Positions 17,434 to 26,794 of a stretch of DNA of 40,157 nucleotides are shown one piece after another. The DNA is taken from assembly GCA_945947905.1 (NCBI GenBank), contig CAMEZO010000006.1, positions 1-40,157 on the forward strand. The letters are read 5' to 3'. The stretch comes from an uncultured bacterium (GTDB taxonomy: Bacteria > Verrucomicrobiota > Verrucomicrobiia > Verrucomicrobiales > Akkermansiaceae). Position 1 is the first letter of the stretch. The number at the start of each line of letters is the position of its first letter. The translations under genes and the position numbers were made by a program. A model generated the notes under the pieces. It was not told the DNA's origin. It saw only the letters and a program-made list of their open reading frames with translations, and searched no databases.

Positions 17434-19602
17434 TCAGTTGTGGAGGGCTTCTTCTGCCAGGAGCTTGCAGGCGCGAAGGTCCAGCTTGCCGGTGGGAAGA
17501 ACGGGGATGCTCTCCACCGGGACGATGTACTTGGGCGCGTAGAGGTTCGGGATGTTGGCAGCGATGAGAGCCTCGCGGATTTGGGAGAGGGACTCCTTCT
17601 CCATGGAGCTGCGGCGGTGCTGCGGGAGGGCCGAGAGAAGAACCAGGGCCTCGCCCTTCTGCTTGTCGCTGACACCCGTGACGGCAATCTGAAGGCCGTC
17701 ATCTGCGGGATGAAGCTCCAAGGCCTTGCAGATGGCCTGCTCCACGCCCTCGTGCGGCACCATTTCGCCGCCCACCTTCGAGAAGCGGGAGAGGCGACCG
17801 CCGAGGTAGATGAAGCCGTTGAGGTCCATGTGGCCCAGGTCGCCGGTCTTGAACCAGCCCTTGGAGAAAATCTCGCTGTTCATGTCCTCCTTGCCGACAT
17901 AGCCGGTGAAGATATTCGAGCCTTTGAGCCAGATCATCCCGCGCTCGGAGATGGGCAGCTCGCGGGTGTCATCATCCGGGTCGGTGATGCGCACGGCGAG
18001 GCCCGGGAAGACGGCGCCTATACTGCCGCGCACGATGGAGGGGATGTAGAACGAAAGCCCCGGCTCGCGCTCCGGCATGGGGAGGTTCACGCAGCACACA
18101 GGGGACGCCTCGGTGAGGCCGTAGCCCTCGAGAAGCTGCACGCTGCAGCGTTTCTTGAACTCGTCCTCCACATCCGGCGGGAGCTTCTCGGCACCCACAA
18201 TGAAGTAATGCACGGAGCGGAAGCTGCTCTCATCCGCACGGCGCAGCATGGAGCGCGCGAAGGTGGGGGTGGAGCACACGAGGGTGAGCGAGTATTTCTT
18301 AATCAGCTCGCAGAGGGTGCGCGCGTCCGTGGGGTTGGGGTAAGAGCAGATCGGGAAACCGCAGAGCAGTGGCAGCAGCATGGTCACGGTCAGACCGAAA
18401 CTGTGGAAAATCGGCAGGCTGCCCAGGAAGCGCTCCTCCTCCGCCAGCACCAGGCGGTTGATGCACTGCGCAACATTGCAGAGCAACATACGGTGCGAGA
18501 GAGCCACGCCCTTGGGCTCACCGGAGGAACCGGAGGTGAAGAGCATGATGGCTTCATCATTGTTTTTGTGAGCATCCGTGTTGAAGAGCTTGCACATCAC
18601 GGCGGCGGGCATCATCTTGGCCATCAGAGCGTGCTTCACCAGAGTAGCCTTGCTCAGCCCGGACAGCATGTCCTCCACGAGGATGAGCTTCTCTCTGTCC
18701 GGCCAGGCAAAGGTCGGCAGCTTCTGCATGAACTTGCGCGCCGTGATGAAACGGGTGAGCCCCGCCTGGCGCACCGTACTCTCGAAAGCCTGCCCGGAGG
18801 AGGCGTAGTTGATAATCACCGGCGTGACGCCCGCCAGCATACAGGCCAGCGTGGCGATGATACCGCCGGGCCCGGGGGGCAGAATGACGCCGATGCGCCG
18901 CTGCTCGAGCTCCTTCAGTTTCTTCGCAACGGCCATGGACACGCCCAACACCTTGAAGTAGGGGAGCTCCTGCCCCGTCATCCCATCCGTCACCTTCACA
19001 TTGGGATGCGCCGCCATGGACTTGACCAGTGCCGTGGTCAGTGAACTACAGAGCAAGGGATGAGCAGAATACAGCTCCGAGCCCTTCTGCATCCACGCGG
19101 ACAGCATGCGCTCGCCGATCTGCGGGCCGGGGGACAGCTGCTGCATGATGCAGAGCTCCTGCCGGCAGTTGTCGTCCTCCTCGCAGAACAGGGTGAGCAG
19201 CGTATCTCCGTAGTGCCCCAGGAACACCGGGACGGGGGAGATATGCAGGCTGCCCAGTTCGCGCAGGAAGGGGGCCGGTATGTCGGTGAGGCAGCCCTTC
19301 GATTTCGTGAGAGCCCCGGGGACGAACACAACATTGTTGCCGCGCTCCAGCTGGTCCAGAATCTGCTCACGCACCGCGCGTGAGGTCGTGTGGCGGAAGT
19401 CGAAGTACTCGATGTGTACTCCCTTGCTCTCCGCATAGTGCAGGATGGACTTCGCCGGCTTGAAGGAGGGGTCCACCAAGTAGCAAACCTTGTTATCGAG
19501 GAGCTTGTGCAGGGCCTTTCCCGCCGCAATGCTGAGGCGGTTCGGGATGTACAGCGCAGGTTGCACGATGTTCTCGCGGCCGGTGATGTTGAGCGTGGTC
19601 AT
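17434..19602 (-). CDS. Aas-like acyl-ACP/acyl-CoA synthetase with N-terminal acyltransferase-like region
   Basis: IMLFTSGSSGEPKGVALSHR, GSLPIFHSFGLTVTMLLPLL, YFIVGAEKLPPDV, LLEGYGLTEASPV align by eye with E. coli Aas. Confidence 0.82.
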   Translation of the reverse strand: MTTLNITGRENIVQPALYIPNRLSIAAGKALHKLLDNKVCYLVDPSFKPAKSILHYAESKGVHIEYFDFRHTTSRAVREQILDQLERGNNVVFVPGALTKSKGCLTDIPAPFLRELGSLHISPVPVFLGHYGDTLLTLFCEEDDNCRQELCIMQQLSPGPQIGERMLSAWMQKGSELYSAHPLLCSSLTTALVKSMAAHPNVKVTDGMTGQELPYFKVLGVSMAVAKKLKELEQRRIGVILPPGPGGIIATLACMLAGVTPVIINYASSGQAFESTVRQAGLTRFITARKFMQKLPTFAWPDREKLILVEDMLSGLSKATLVKHALMAKMMPAAVMCKLFNTDAHKNNDEAIMLFTSGSSGEPKGVALSHRMLLCNVAQCINRLVLAEEERFLGSLPIFHSFGLTVTMLLPLLCGFPICSYPNPTDARTLCELIKKYSLTLVCSTPTFARSMLRRADESSFRSVHYFIVGAEKLPPDVEDEFKKRCSVQLLEGYGLTEASPVCCVNLPMPEREPGLSFYIPSIVRGSIGAVFPGLAVRITDPDDDTRELPISERGMIWLKGSNIFTGYVGKEDMNSEIFSKGWFKTGDLGHMDLNGFIYLGGRLSRFSKVGGEMVPHEGVEQAICKALELHPADDGLQIAVTGVSDKQKGEALVLLSALPQHRRSSMEKESLSQIREALIAANIPNLYAPKYIVPVESIPVLPTGKLDLRACKLLAEEALHN

Positions 19603-19634
19603 GTTTCTGGTGAGGTGTGTGAGGAGAGAATGGG

Positions 19635-19665
19635 AAAAAGCCGCCCTCCTACCGGGGAGGGCGGC
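19635..19665 (-). terminator. Intrinsic terminator (minus strand)
   Basis: gccgccctcc (19640-19649) / ggagggcggc (19656-19665), followed on the minus strand by TTTTT. Confidence 0.75.
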
Positions 19666-19748
19666 CCGTTCAGGCGTTTTTCTGCCGTAAGTGTATCACA
19701 AATTGCTTGACTTTGCCAGCAAAAAAGCGCTCTGATGTACCCGAATCA

Positions 19749-20735
19749 TCAGAAAGTGTAGGTGAGGTGCACCCCGGCAACCACGGCGAAGTTCTTGAAG
19801 GGAACGTTCAGCTCGTTCAGGGTAGCCGCACGGATCTCGGAGCGGTTGTTAGACTTCATGGCACCCTTGCCGGCCCAGTGGCAGCTGATGCTCGGGGTGA
19901 GGATGAGATTGTCCTGAATGAACCACGGAGTGGAGAAACGGAACCACCAGGTCTGGCCGCCGTTGGAGCAGGCCTTATCCTCGGCGGAGAAGTAATCCGC
20001 CGTGAAGCTGGCACCGAGGTCGAGCTTGGCAGCCAGTTTCACATTCTCCGGCGTGCCGATGAGGGGGGCCTTGAAGGTCACCTGCGGCTCGAACCACCAG
20101 CCGTAGATGCCCTGGATGCTGTAGCGGGTCGTGCAGTTCACGCTCACCCAAGGGGCGGGGGTCCACTCCGGGCGAATGAAGACCTCGTTCACGTTGGAGG
20201 CACCCTGCTTGTGGTAGTGCTTGGCCATCACGCCCAGCATACCGCCGTGAACCATGTCATAGCCGAGGGTCATGTTCCACAGCTCCTTCTTGTAGGTGAC
20301 GGAGGTGCTGACGACGAACTCGTTCTCCACGTTCATCTGCTTGATGTGACCGGTCTTTCCTGTCACATAGGAGACGCGCGGATCGTAGCACGGGTTGCCG
20401 TACAGCGTGTGACCGGAGGGGATGACATTGTAGACCACGGCGGCGTTCCAAGACCACGTGCCCTCCTCATCGAGGTTGTACTTGGTCTGCAGAACCGAAT
20501 TGATGCAGCCCTCGCCCTCCACGATGGTGTTAGTGGGCACATAGCCGCGGCCGACGTAGTTGCTCGAGTAGCCAACCGTCAGGGAGCCGCTCAGGCGCTT
20601 GGAGACGGGGGCAATGGCCTGTGCCGTCTCAGCGGTGACGTTCGGCTGCGGGGCCGCGGGGGCGGCGGAAGGGGTGGCAGCAAGGGCGCCGGTGCAACCC
20701 AGGGCGGAGAGAATCAGTGCTGTGCGCAGTTTCAT
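19749..20735 (-). CDS. Putative outer-membrane beta-barrel protein
   Basis: Signal peptide MKLRTALILSALGCTGALA, aromatic/alternating strands, ends GVHLTYTF. ORF track start is 20783; ATG at 20735 preferred. Confidence 0.7.
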   Translation of the reverse strand: MKLRTALILSALGCTGALAATPSAAPAAPQPNVTAETAQAIAPVSKRLSGSLTVGYSSNYVGRGYVPTNTIVEGEGCINSVLQTKYNLDEEGTWSWNAAVVYNVIPSGHTLYGNPCYDPRVSYVTGKTGHIKQMNVENEFVVSTSVTYKKELWNMTLGYDMVHGGMLGVMAKHYHKQGASNVNEVFIRPEWTPAPWVSVNCTTRYSIQGIYGWWFEPQVTFKAPLIGTPENVKLAAKLDLGASFTADYFSAEDKACSNGGQTWWFRFSTPWFIQDNLILTPSISCHWAGKGAMKSNNRSEIRAATLNELNVPFKNFAVVAGVHLTYTF

Positions 20736-20850
20736 ATCGCTTGCAGTGTGATGATGTTTCAGTTGATGGGAGAGGTATTTCACCTCGTGCCCCCAGCTTA
20801 CAGGAAAGCTAGAGCTTAGTCAAGCTTTTCCTTGAGTTCACTCTAGTTTT

Positions 20851-20899
20851 TTGAGCAAAAACGCCTCAAAAGTACTGAAAACGGGGCTAATTCGCCCCG
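20851..20899 (-). terminator. Terminator overlapping the tilS stop codon
   Basis: CGGGGC-gaatta-GCCCCG then TTTTC on the minus strand (20882-20899); a second TTTTGAG/CTCAAAA hairpin follows. Confidence 0.7.
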
Positions 20900-21855
20900 G
20901 GCGGGAGGATGATGAGGCGTTTTTGCCGCCGAAGGGCAAGGTAACCGCCGGGCAGGGGGCAGCGGGAGCTCGGGGCCGTCGGGGGCAGGATGTCCGCCAG
21001 GCGCTCCACCGTGGCCAGCGAGGGGTCGGGCACACCGCAAGTGAGGAGGTAGTGGCGCAGGACGGCCAGCACAAAGGCCCGGCTGCGGGGCTCCAGTCCG
21101 GGCAGGAAGAGCCGACCTTGCGGGTCCGTGAGCGGCAACAGGGAGAGGGCTTCCTCCAGTGCCTCGGCGGTGGACTGCTGCACGGCGGCGCTGCGGGTGA
21201 TGATGGGGGCCGTGCGGCGGCCGAGGGCTTTGTCGAGCGCGGGGATCACCTCGTGGCGGATGATATTGCGCGAGACATCCGGAACGGCATTGGTAGCATC
21301 CTCGCACCACGGGCAGCCGCGCTGCTGCAGCATATGGGTAATTTGCGCGCGACTGCAATTCAGCAGCGGGCGCAGCCAAATGAGGCCCTCCGCCTGATGC
21401 ACGGGGGCCATGGAGCGCGGCCCCGCGGCCCCCCGTGCCAAGTTGAAGAGTGCCGTCTCGGCCCGGTCGTCCTCGTGATGCGCCAGGGCCACCAGCTTGG
21501 TGCCCGCCGCACAGGCGGCTTCGGCGAAGGCGCGGCGCCGTGCCAGGCGTGCCGCAGTCTCCAGGGAGAGGTGTTGCTCCCGGGCCAAGGCGGGGGCGTC
21601 AATGTACACACAGCGCAGCGGAACCCCCAGGCGCCGGCAAAGCTGCTCGCAGAAGGCAGCATCGTCATCCGCCTGCGCGCCGCGAATCCCGTGGTGCACA
21701 TGGCAGGCCAGCAGCGGCACCCCCGCCTCGTGCAGCAGCAACAGAAGTGCCACGGAGTCCCGCCCGCCGCTCAAGCCCACCACCACCGGCTGCCCCGCTA
21801 AGCGGGCCAGACACTCGGGGTGCAGCTGCGGGTCACCCGATTGCCAGGGGTTCAT
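20887..21855 (-). CDS. tilS: tRNA(Ile)-lysidine synthetase
   Basis: PP-loop VVGLSGGRDSVALLLLL; HVHHGIRG; LRPLLNCSRAQI. Confidence 0.92.
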   Translation of the reverse strand: MNPWQSGDPQLHPECLARLAGQPVVVGLSGGRDSVALLLLLHEAGVPLLACHVHHGIRGAQADDDAAFCEQLCRRLGVPLRCVYIDAPALAREQHLSLETAARLARRRAFAEAACAAGTKLVALAHHEDDRAETALFNLARGAAGPRSMAPVHQAEGLIWLRPLLNCSRAQITHMLQQRGCPWCEDATNAVPDVSRNIIRHEVIPALDKALGRRTAPIITRSAAVQQSTAEALEEALSLLPLTDPQGRLFLPGLEPRSRAFVLAVLRHYLLTCGVPDPSLATVERLADILPPTAPSSRCPLPGGYLALRRQKRLIILPPGAN

Positions 21856-22592
21856 TTCTTCCGCTTCTTGCCCTTGGGCGTCGCCTTGTCAGCCAGCGCG
21901 GGGGCAATGCGCTTGAAGAGTTTCTCCGCGTTCTCGTCCTCGTCCACCTTAAAGGCCTTCACCGTGCTGCAATTGGCATAACCCACGACCAGCGTGTCGT
22001 TGTGCCGCTCCCAGGACGAAGCGGGCACCAGTTTGCGGAAGCTCGTGACATCACGCACACTCTGCCCCGCCTGCGGAACGCCGTCAGACAACCAAGGAAG
22101 GTCGCCGAGGTGCTTCACTTTGTCCACCTTGATGCAGGAGTTGGGGGTCTCGGGGTCATCGCTGTCATCGGTCCAGGAGACGTAGGAAACCGACTTCGTG
22201 CTCGACCCGAACATCTCGCCCTCGCCCACATCGGCTCGCGTATCGCAGGGGCAATGGTAACGCGACGGCACCCGCACGGGCATCCCGGCCTTGTCCGGCG
22301 CAGACGCATTCCCGGAGAGGGAAATCCACCAACCCTCGCTCTCATCGGCGTACTCCGTCTCCTCATCATCCGGCATGCCGCTCACCGGCAGCGTCCGGCG
22401 ATTGGCCATATCCTTCTCATACTCCATGCCGTCCTTCATCAGCGCCACCATATTACTGCGGCACCTCTCCAGCTGCCCCGACCCCAAGAAACTCATCAAC
22501 TTCGGCGCAGCAATCCCGATCAACATTCCCAAAATGGCAATGACGACAATAAGCTCAATCAGGGTGAACCCCCCTTTTCCATGCGATTTCAT
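21852..22592 (-). CDS. Type II secretion/type IV-like pseudopilin
   Basis: Prepilin motif GKGGFTLIELIVVIAILGMLIGIAAPKL. Confidence 0.88.
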   Translation of the reverse strand: MKSHGKGGFTLIELIVVIAILGMLIGIAAPKLMSFLGSGQLERCRSNMVALMKDGMEYEKDMANRRTLPVSGMPDDEETEYADESEGWWISLSGNASAPDKAGMPVRVPSRYHCPCDTRADVGEGEMFGSSTKSVSYVSWTDDSDDPETPNSCIKVDKVKHLGDLPWLSDGVPQAGQSVRDVTSFRKLVPASSWERHNDTLVVGYANCSTVKAFKVDEDENAEKLFKRIAPALADKATPKGKKRKK

Positions 22593-22853
22593 CTTACCAC
22601 CTACTCTACCACACTTCCCCCTCCCCCCTCAAGCACAAAATGCCACCGAACGACGCTTTTTGAAAAAATAGCAGCCCGCCCGATGTAAACTCCCGCCTCC
22701 CTCCGCCGGGGAAGCGAGAGACAGCACACCGCCGTGGCAGGAGGCCCCGAGAGGGAGTGGGACCGCGGAATGAAGGGAAATTTGCGAAAGTTGAAGTGAA
22801 TCATCGGAATTTTTATCACAAGCCATTATACCATGATTCCGGGGATGTTCATT

Positions 22854-22904
22854 CTTCGGCAGCGGACGGGTCCCGATTTTGCGCGCCTGATTTGACGGAG
22901 TGCC
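22854..22904. repeat. 51-bp dispersed repeat, copy 2
   Basis: cttcggcagcggacgggtcccgattttgcgcgcctgatttgacggagtgcc; 49/51 identical to 2-52. Confidence 0.85.
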
Positions 22905-22925
22905 GAGAAAAGTCTTGCATCACCG

Positions 22926-24018
22926 TCAGCTCCGCTTGAGGCGCAGGGTGGTGTAGGCGAAGGCCATGGTACAGGCGCCGATGGTGGCGAAGGTGAGGAG
23001 TTGGGGGAGGATGTCCGGGAGAGTGTAGCCTTTGAGGAAGACGCTGCGGGCGACGATGAAGATGTAGTAGAGAGGGTCGGCGCGTGAGATGTACTGCAGG
23101 AGGGGCGGCATGTTATCCGTGGGAGAGACGAAACCGGAGAGGAGCACGGCGGGGAGGGCGAAGCAGAACATGCCGACGAAGGCCTGTTGTTGTGTTTTGC
23201 AGAAAGCCGAGATGGCAAAGCCGATGCCGGTGAGGGAGAGAGAATAGATGATAAGCGCAATGAAGAGCGCAGCGGGGGAGCCGTTGACCGGGAGACCGAA
23301 ACAACAGGTCGCGATGAGCAGGACGATGAGGCATTGGCCCACCAGAATCAGGGTAGCGGGCGCGGTCTTGCCGATGAGGAGCTCCGCCGGGCCGAGCGGG
23401 GTGACGCAGAGCTGCTCGTAGGTGCCGGTTTCCCGCTTGCGCGCCAGGGCCATGCAGGAGATATTGACGCTGGTAATCATGCCGAGCATGCCGAAAAGAC
23501 AGGACAGAATGAACCAGCGGTCGTTCAGGGTGGGGTTGTAGAGATGGTGCAGTGTGGCCCCGGAGCCGGCGGCGGTGTCCGAGCCGAACATACCGGAGGC
23601 AATGGAAGAAACATAGCCCGCGGCAATCTGCGAGCTGTTGGAACGCTGTCCATCGCACAGAATCTGAAGAGGGGCCGGCTCGCCGCGCTCCACGCAGCGC
23701 GAGAAATCCACCGGGATATGCACCCCCCACCATGCTGTGCCGGGAATCGAGCAGCTCCGTCATGGAATCAATAGAATACACTTGCTGCACCTCGGTGACG
23801 TACGGTGCACCCGTCAGACGCTGAATGAGCTCCGTCGATGCCGCCCCCGAGTCATCGCACAGCAGGGCAACCCGGCAGCATGTGACATCCTGAGTGGCCA
23901 CGAACGGGAACAGCAGGGTCTGCATCAGAATAGGCACGATGAGCACCATCACCCCGCGGCGGGTACTGAACTGCTCCTGAAGCTCCTTGATGATCAAGGC
24001 GATGATGCGCTGTATCAT
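22926..24018 (-). pseudogene. ABC-2 permease (YbhR-like), frameshifted at C6 23723-23728
   Basis: ORF 23113..24018 supplies MIQRIIALIIKELQEQFSTRR...DSRHSMVG; ORF 22926..23723 continues VHIPVDFSRCVERGEP...TLRLKRS in the other frame. Confidence 0.82.
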
Positions 24019-25109
24019 GAATCCAGTTTCTTGGGTGTGATGAGCAAGACGAGCCCGAACCAGCAGACCGCCGATAGGGCCAGCATACCGACGTTGAATG
24101 TTAAAACGGAGGCATTGCCGCCGGAGAGGAAGAGCGAGGTGAGAGCCGGGCAGAAATAGCGGGCCGGGATGAGGTAGCTGATATAATCGATCAGGGCCGG
24201 AATGCCGCTCAGCTCAAAGACAAAACCGGAGAGCAGCATCGTCGGCAGAAGCGCCAGCATCAGCGAAATGAGCGAGGCCGTGTACTGACTTTTCACCGCC
24301 GTGGAAATGAGCAGCCCCATGCTCAGGACGCACAGCAGGAACAGCGACGCGACCGCGTAGAAAGCCCACAGCGGGGCGTGCAGCGGAACACGGAAGAGAA
24401 GCGATGCCAGCAGCAGGCACACGGACAGAGCCCCTAGGCCGAGCAGGAAGTAGGGAATCAACTTGGAGAGCAGGAACTCCGCACGGGTGGTGGAGGTAGC
24501 CAGGATGGTCTCCATGGTGCCGCGCTCCCACTCCCGCGCCACGACCATCGCGGTCAGGAACGTGCCCACCATGGCAAGCACCATCGCGCAGGCCCCGGGT
24601 ATAATATACAGACGGCTCTCCGCCGCGGAATTGAAGCGATAAACCGTCCGCAGGTCAAGCGGAACCGCCTGTCCCTGCTCGGCCCGCCAACGCTCGCAAA
24701 TACTCTGCAAATAGATAGCCGCAAAGCGCGCCGTGTTGGGCACCGTGCCATCCGTGGCCATGAGGAGCTCCGGTTCCGTGCGACACACAGCCTCGCGCGC
24801 CGCCTGCTGCGGGATGACCAGCATGGCATGCGCCCCGCCGGTGTGCAGCATCTGCAGGGCCTGCTCCCGGTCCGTCAACCGCTGTACCTCGATGCAATCG
24901 GAACCCTGCATGGCCTCAATCAGACCGTGCACGGGCGGCGACTCGTCCTCCGCCACCAACAGCACCCGGAGGGTGGAGGTATCCATGTTGATGCAGAAAC
25001 CGAACAGCAGCATCATGACGGCGGGCATGATGAAAGCCAGGATGAACGCAGAAGGGTCACGCCACATTTGGAAAAACTCCTTCTGCACCAGAATCGGCAG
25101 GTGTTTCAT
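24015..25109 (-). CDS. ABC-2 type permease (YbhS-like)
   Basis: 364 aa, KEFFQMWRDPSAFILAFIMPAVMMLLFGFCIN, EWERGTMETILATSTTRAEFLLSKL. Confidence 0.88.
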   Translation of the reverse strand: MKHLPILVQKEFFQMWRDPSAFILAFIMPAVMMLLFGFCINMDTSTLRVLLVAEDESPPVHGLIEAMQGSDCIEVQRLTDREQALQMLHTGGAHAMLVIPQQAAREAVCRTEPELLMATDGTVPNTARFAAIYLQSICERWRAEQGQAVPLDLRTVYRFNSAAESRLYIIPGACAMVLAMVGTFLTAMVVAREWERGTMETILATSTTRAEFLLSKLIPYFLLGLGALSVCLLLASLLFRVPLHAPLWAFYAVASLFLLCVLSMGLLISTAVKSQYTASLISLMLALLPTMLLSGFVFELSGIPALIDYISYLIPARYFCPALTSLFLSGGNASVLTFNVGMLALSAVCWFGLVLLITPKKLDS

Positions 25110-26785
25110 GACGTGGCTCCTTTCTCGGTCAGGAAATGAATGAAAGCATCCTCCATGGTGGGATCCGGACAGCTCGGCGAGGCCGCCGCCCGCTTCAATT
25201 CATCGGGGCTACCCTGCGCAATCACCCTGCCGCGGTTCATGATCACCATTCGATTCGTATACTGCGCCTCATCCATGAAATGGGTTGTCACGATGATGGT
25301 AACACTGGCGGCGGCCATCTCATTGATACGCCGCCAGAAGGAACGCCGCGCGAGCGGGTCAACCCCGGAGGTCGGCTCATCCAGGAAGAGGAAATCCGGC
25401 TCGTGCAGGGTAGCACAGGCCATGGAAAGCCGTTGCTTGGTACCGAGCGGTAGCTCACCCGCGCGGCTGTTCAGCACGCCCCGCAGCTCATACCGCTCAG
25501 CGGAGTCCTCGATGGCCGCCCGAAGTCGGCGCGCGGGCAGGCCGTACACCGCCCCGAAGAAACGCAGGTTTTGCAGAACCGTGAGGTTGGGGTAGATCGA
25601 GAACTTCTGCGCCATGTAGCCGATGCGGGAGCGGATCTTCCGCGCCTCCCGCCGCAGGTCGATGCCGAGGATTTTCGCCCGCCCCTCGCTGGGCGGCAGC
25701 AGCCCGCATATCATGCGGAAGGCCGTTGTCTTCCCCGCGCCGTTGGCTCCCAGAATGCCGAAAATCTCCCCCCGCCGCACACGAATGCTGAGGGCATCCG
25801 TGGCGACAAAGGAACCGAACCGCCTCGTCAACCGATCCGTTACGATGACCTCCTGCCCATCGAGTGCGCCCACCCGCTTCGCATCCGGTGCCGGGGCGGA
25901 AGAGGGGGCGGACTCACCCCCGAGCAGGTCAACGAAGCACTCCTCGAACCCCGGCTCCGCCGGCACGGCCCCCTCGGCCACAAAGCGCGGCGTAGCCTCC
26001 GCATGCCGGAGCAGGAAGCGCACATGGCCCCCCTCCGGCATGGCATCCTTCACCTCCGGGTCGGCCTGCAGGCGGCGCAGCAGGGGAATGCGCTGTTCCG
26101 GCGCTGCCTCTCGGGTGAAGACGCGCCCCTTCAAGGCATCCGTGAGCGCGGACGGACGGCCCAGGTAGAGCACCCGCCCCTCGTGCAGGACGCAGACGCG
26201 GTCGCAGCGGGCGATTTCGTTCGGGTAGGAAGTTCCCCACACAATCGAGCAGCCGGACTGCCGGGCCATCTCGGCGAGCTTCCACAGCTCGCGCCGAGAG
26301 ACAGGGTCGACTCCCACACCCGGTTCATCCAACAAAAGAAGCTGCGGCTTGCCCTGCATGGCGCATATCATGGCGAGCTTCTGCTTCATGCCGCCGGACA
26401 GCTTGCCGGCTAGGCGCTCGGCGAAAGGCTCCAAGCCGGCGAGGCGGAGCAGCTCCCCCGTTTCCGCGTCGGCCTGCGTCGTCGGAATATCACGCAGGGC
26501 TGCCGTCAGTCGCATATTCTCGCTGATGCTCAGGTCCTCGTACAGGCTGAAGCGCTGGGACATATAACCGACGCTGTTGCCTTCCCCCGCCACCGGGAGT
26601 TGCAGCGAGCCGCCTGACGGGGTGAGCACACCGGCTAGCAAACGCATGAGGGTGGTCTTCCCCGCCCCGTCCGGGCCTATCAAGCCCAGAATTTCACCGC
26701 GCTCGATGCCGAGGGATACCCCTCGGAGGGCTTCCTTGGGCTCCGATTTGTACCGGTAATGCACATCTGACAGCGCGGCGAGCAT
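25106..26785 (-). CDS. Fused two-domain ABC ATPase (YbhF-like)
   Basis: Two Walker A (GPDGAGKTTLM, GANGAGKTTAF), two Walker B (LLLLDEPGVGVDP, FLFLDEPTSGVDP). Confidence 0.9.
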   Translation of the reverse strand: MLAALSDVHYRYKSEPKEALRGVSLGIERGEILGLIGPDGAGKTTLMRLLAGVLTPSGGSLQLPVAGEGNSVGYMSQRFSLYEDLSISENMRLTAALRDIPTTQADAETGELLRLAGLEPFAERLAGKLSGGMKQKLAMICAMQGKPQLLLLDEPGVGVDPVSRRELWKLAEMARQSGCSIVWGTSYPNEIARCDRVCVLHEGRVLYLGRPSALTDALKGRVFTREAAPEQRIPLLRRLQADPEVKDAMPEGGHVRFLLRHAEATPRFVAEGAVPAEPGFEECFVDLLGGESAPSSAPAPDAKRVGALDGQEVIVTDRLTRRFGSFVATDALSIRVRRGEIFGILGANGAGKTTAFRMICGLLPPSEGRAKILGIDLRREARKIRSRIGYMAQKFSIYPNLTVLQNLRFFGAVYGLPARRLRAAIEDSAERYELRGVLNSRAGELPLGTKQRLSMACATLHEPDFLFLDEPTSGVDPLARRSFWRRINEMAAASVTIIVTTHFMDEAQYTNRMVIMNRGRVIAQGSPDELKRAAASPSCPDPTMEDAFIHFLTEKGATS

Positions 26786-26794
26786 GGAAAGCAA

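Noticed and set aside
17440-19044. 534-aa plus-strand ORF opposite the Aas-like ligase
   Set aside because: Shadow ORF; the minus strand carries conserved ligase motifs.
22593-22925. tRNA/RNase P/6S-like RNA in the 333-bp gap
   Set aside because: No recognisable cloverleaf or conserved RNase P/6S/SRP motif; only the 51-bp repeat copy is supportable.
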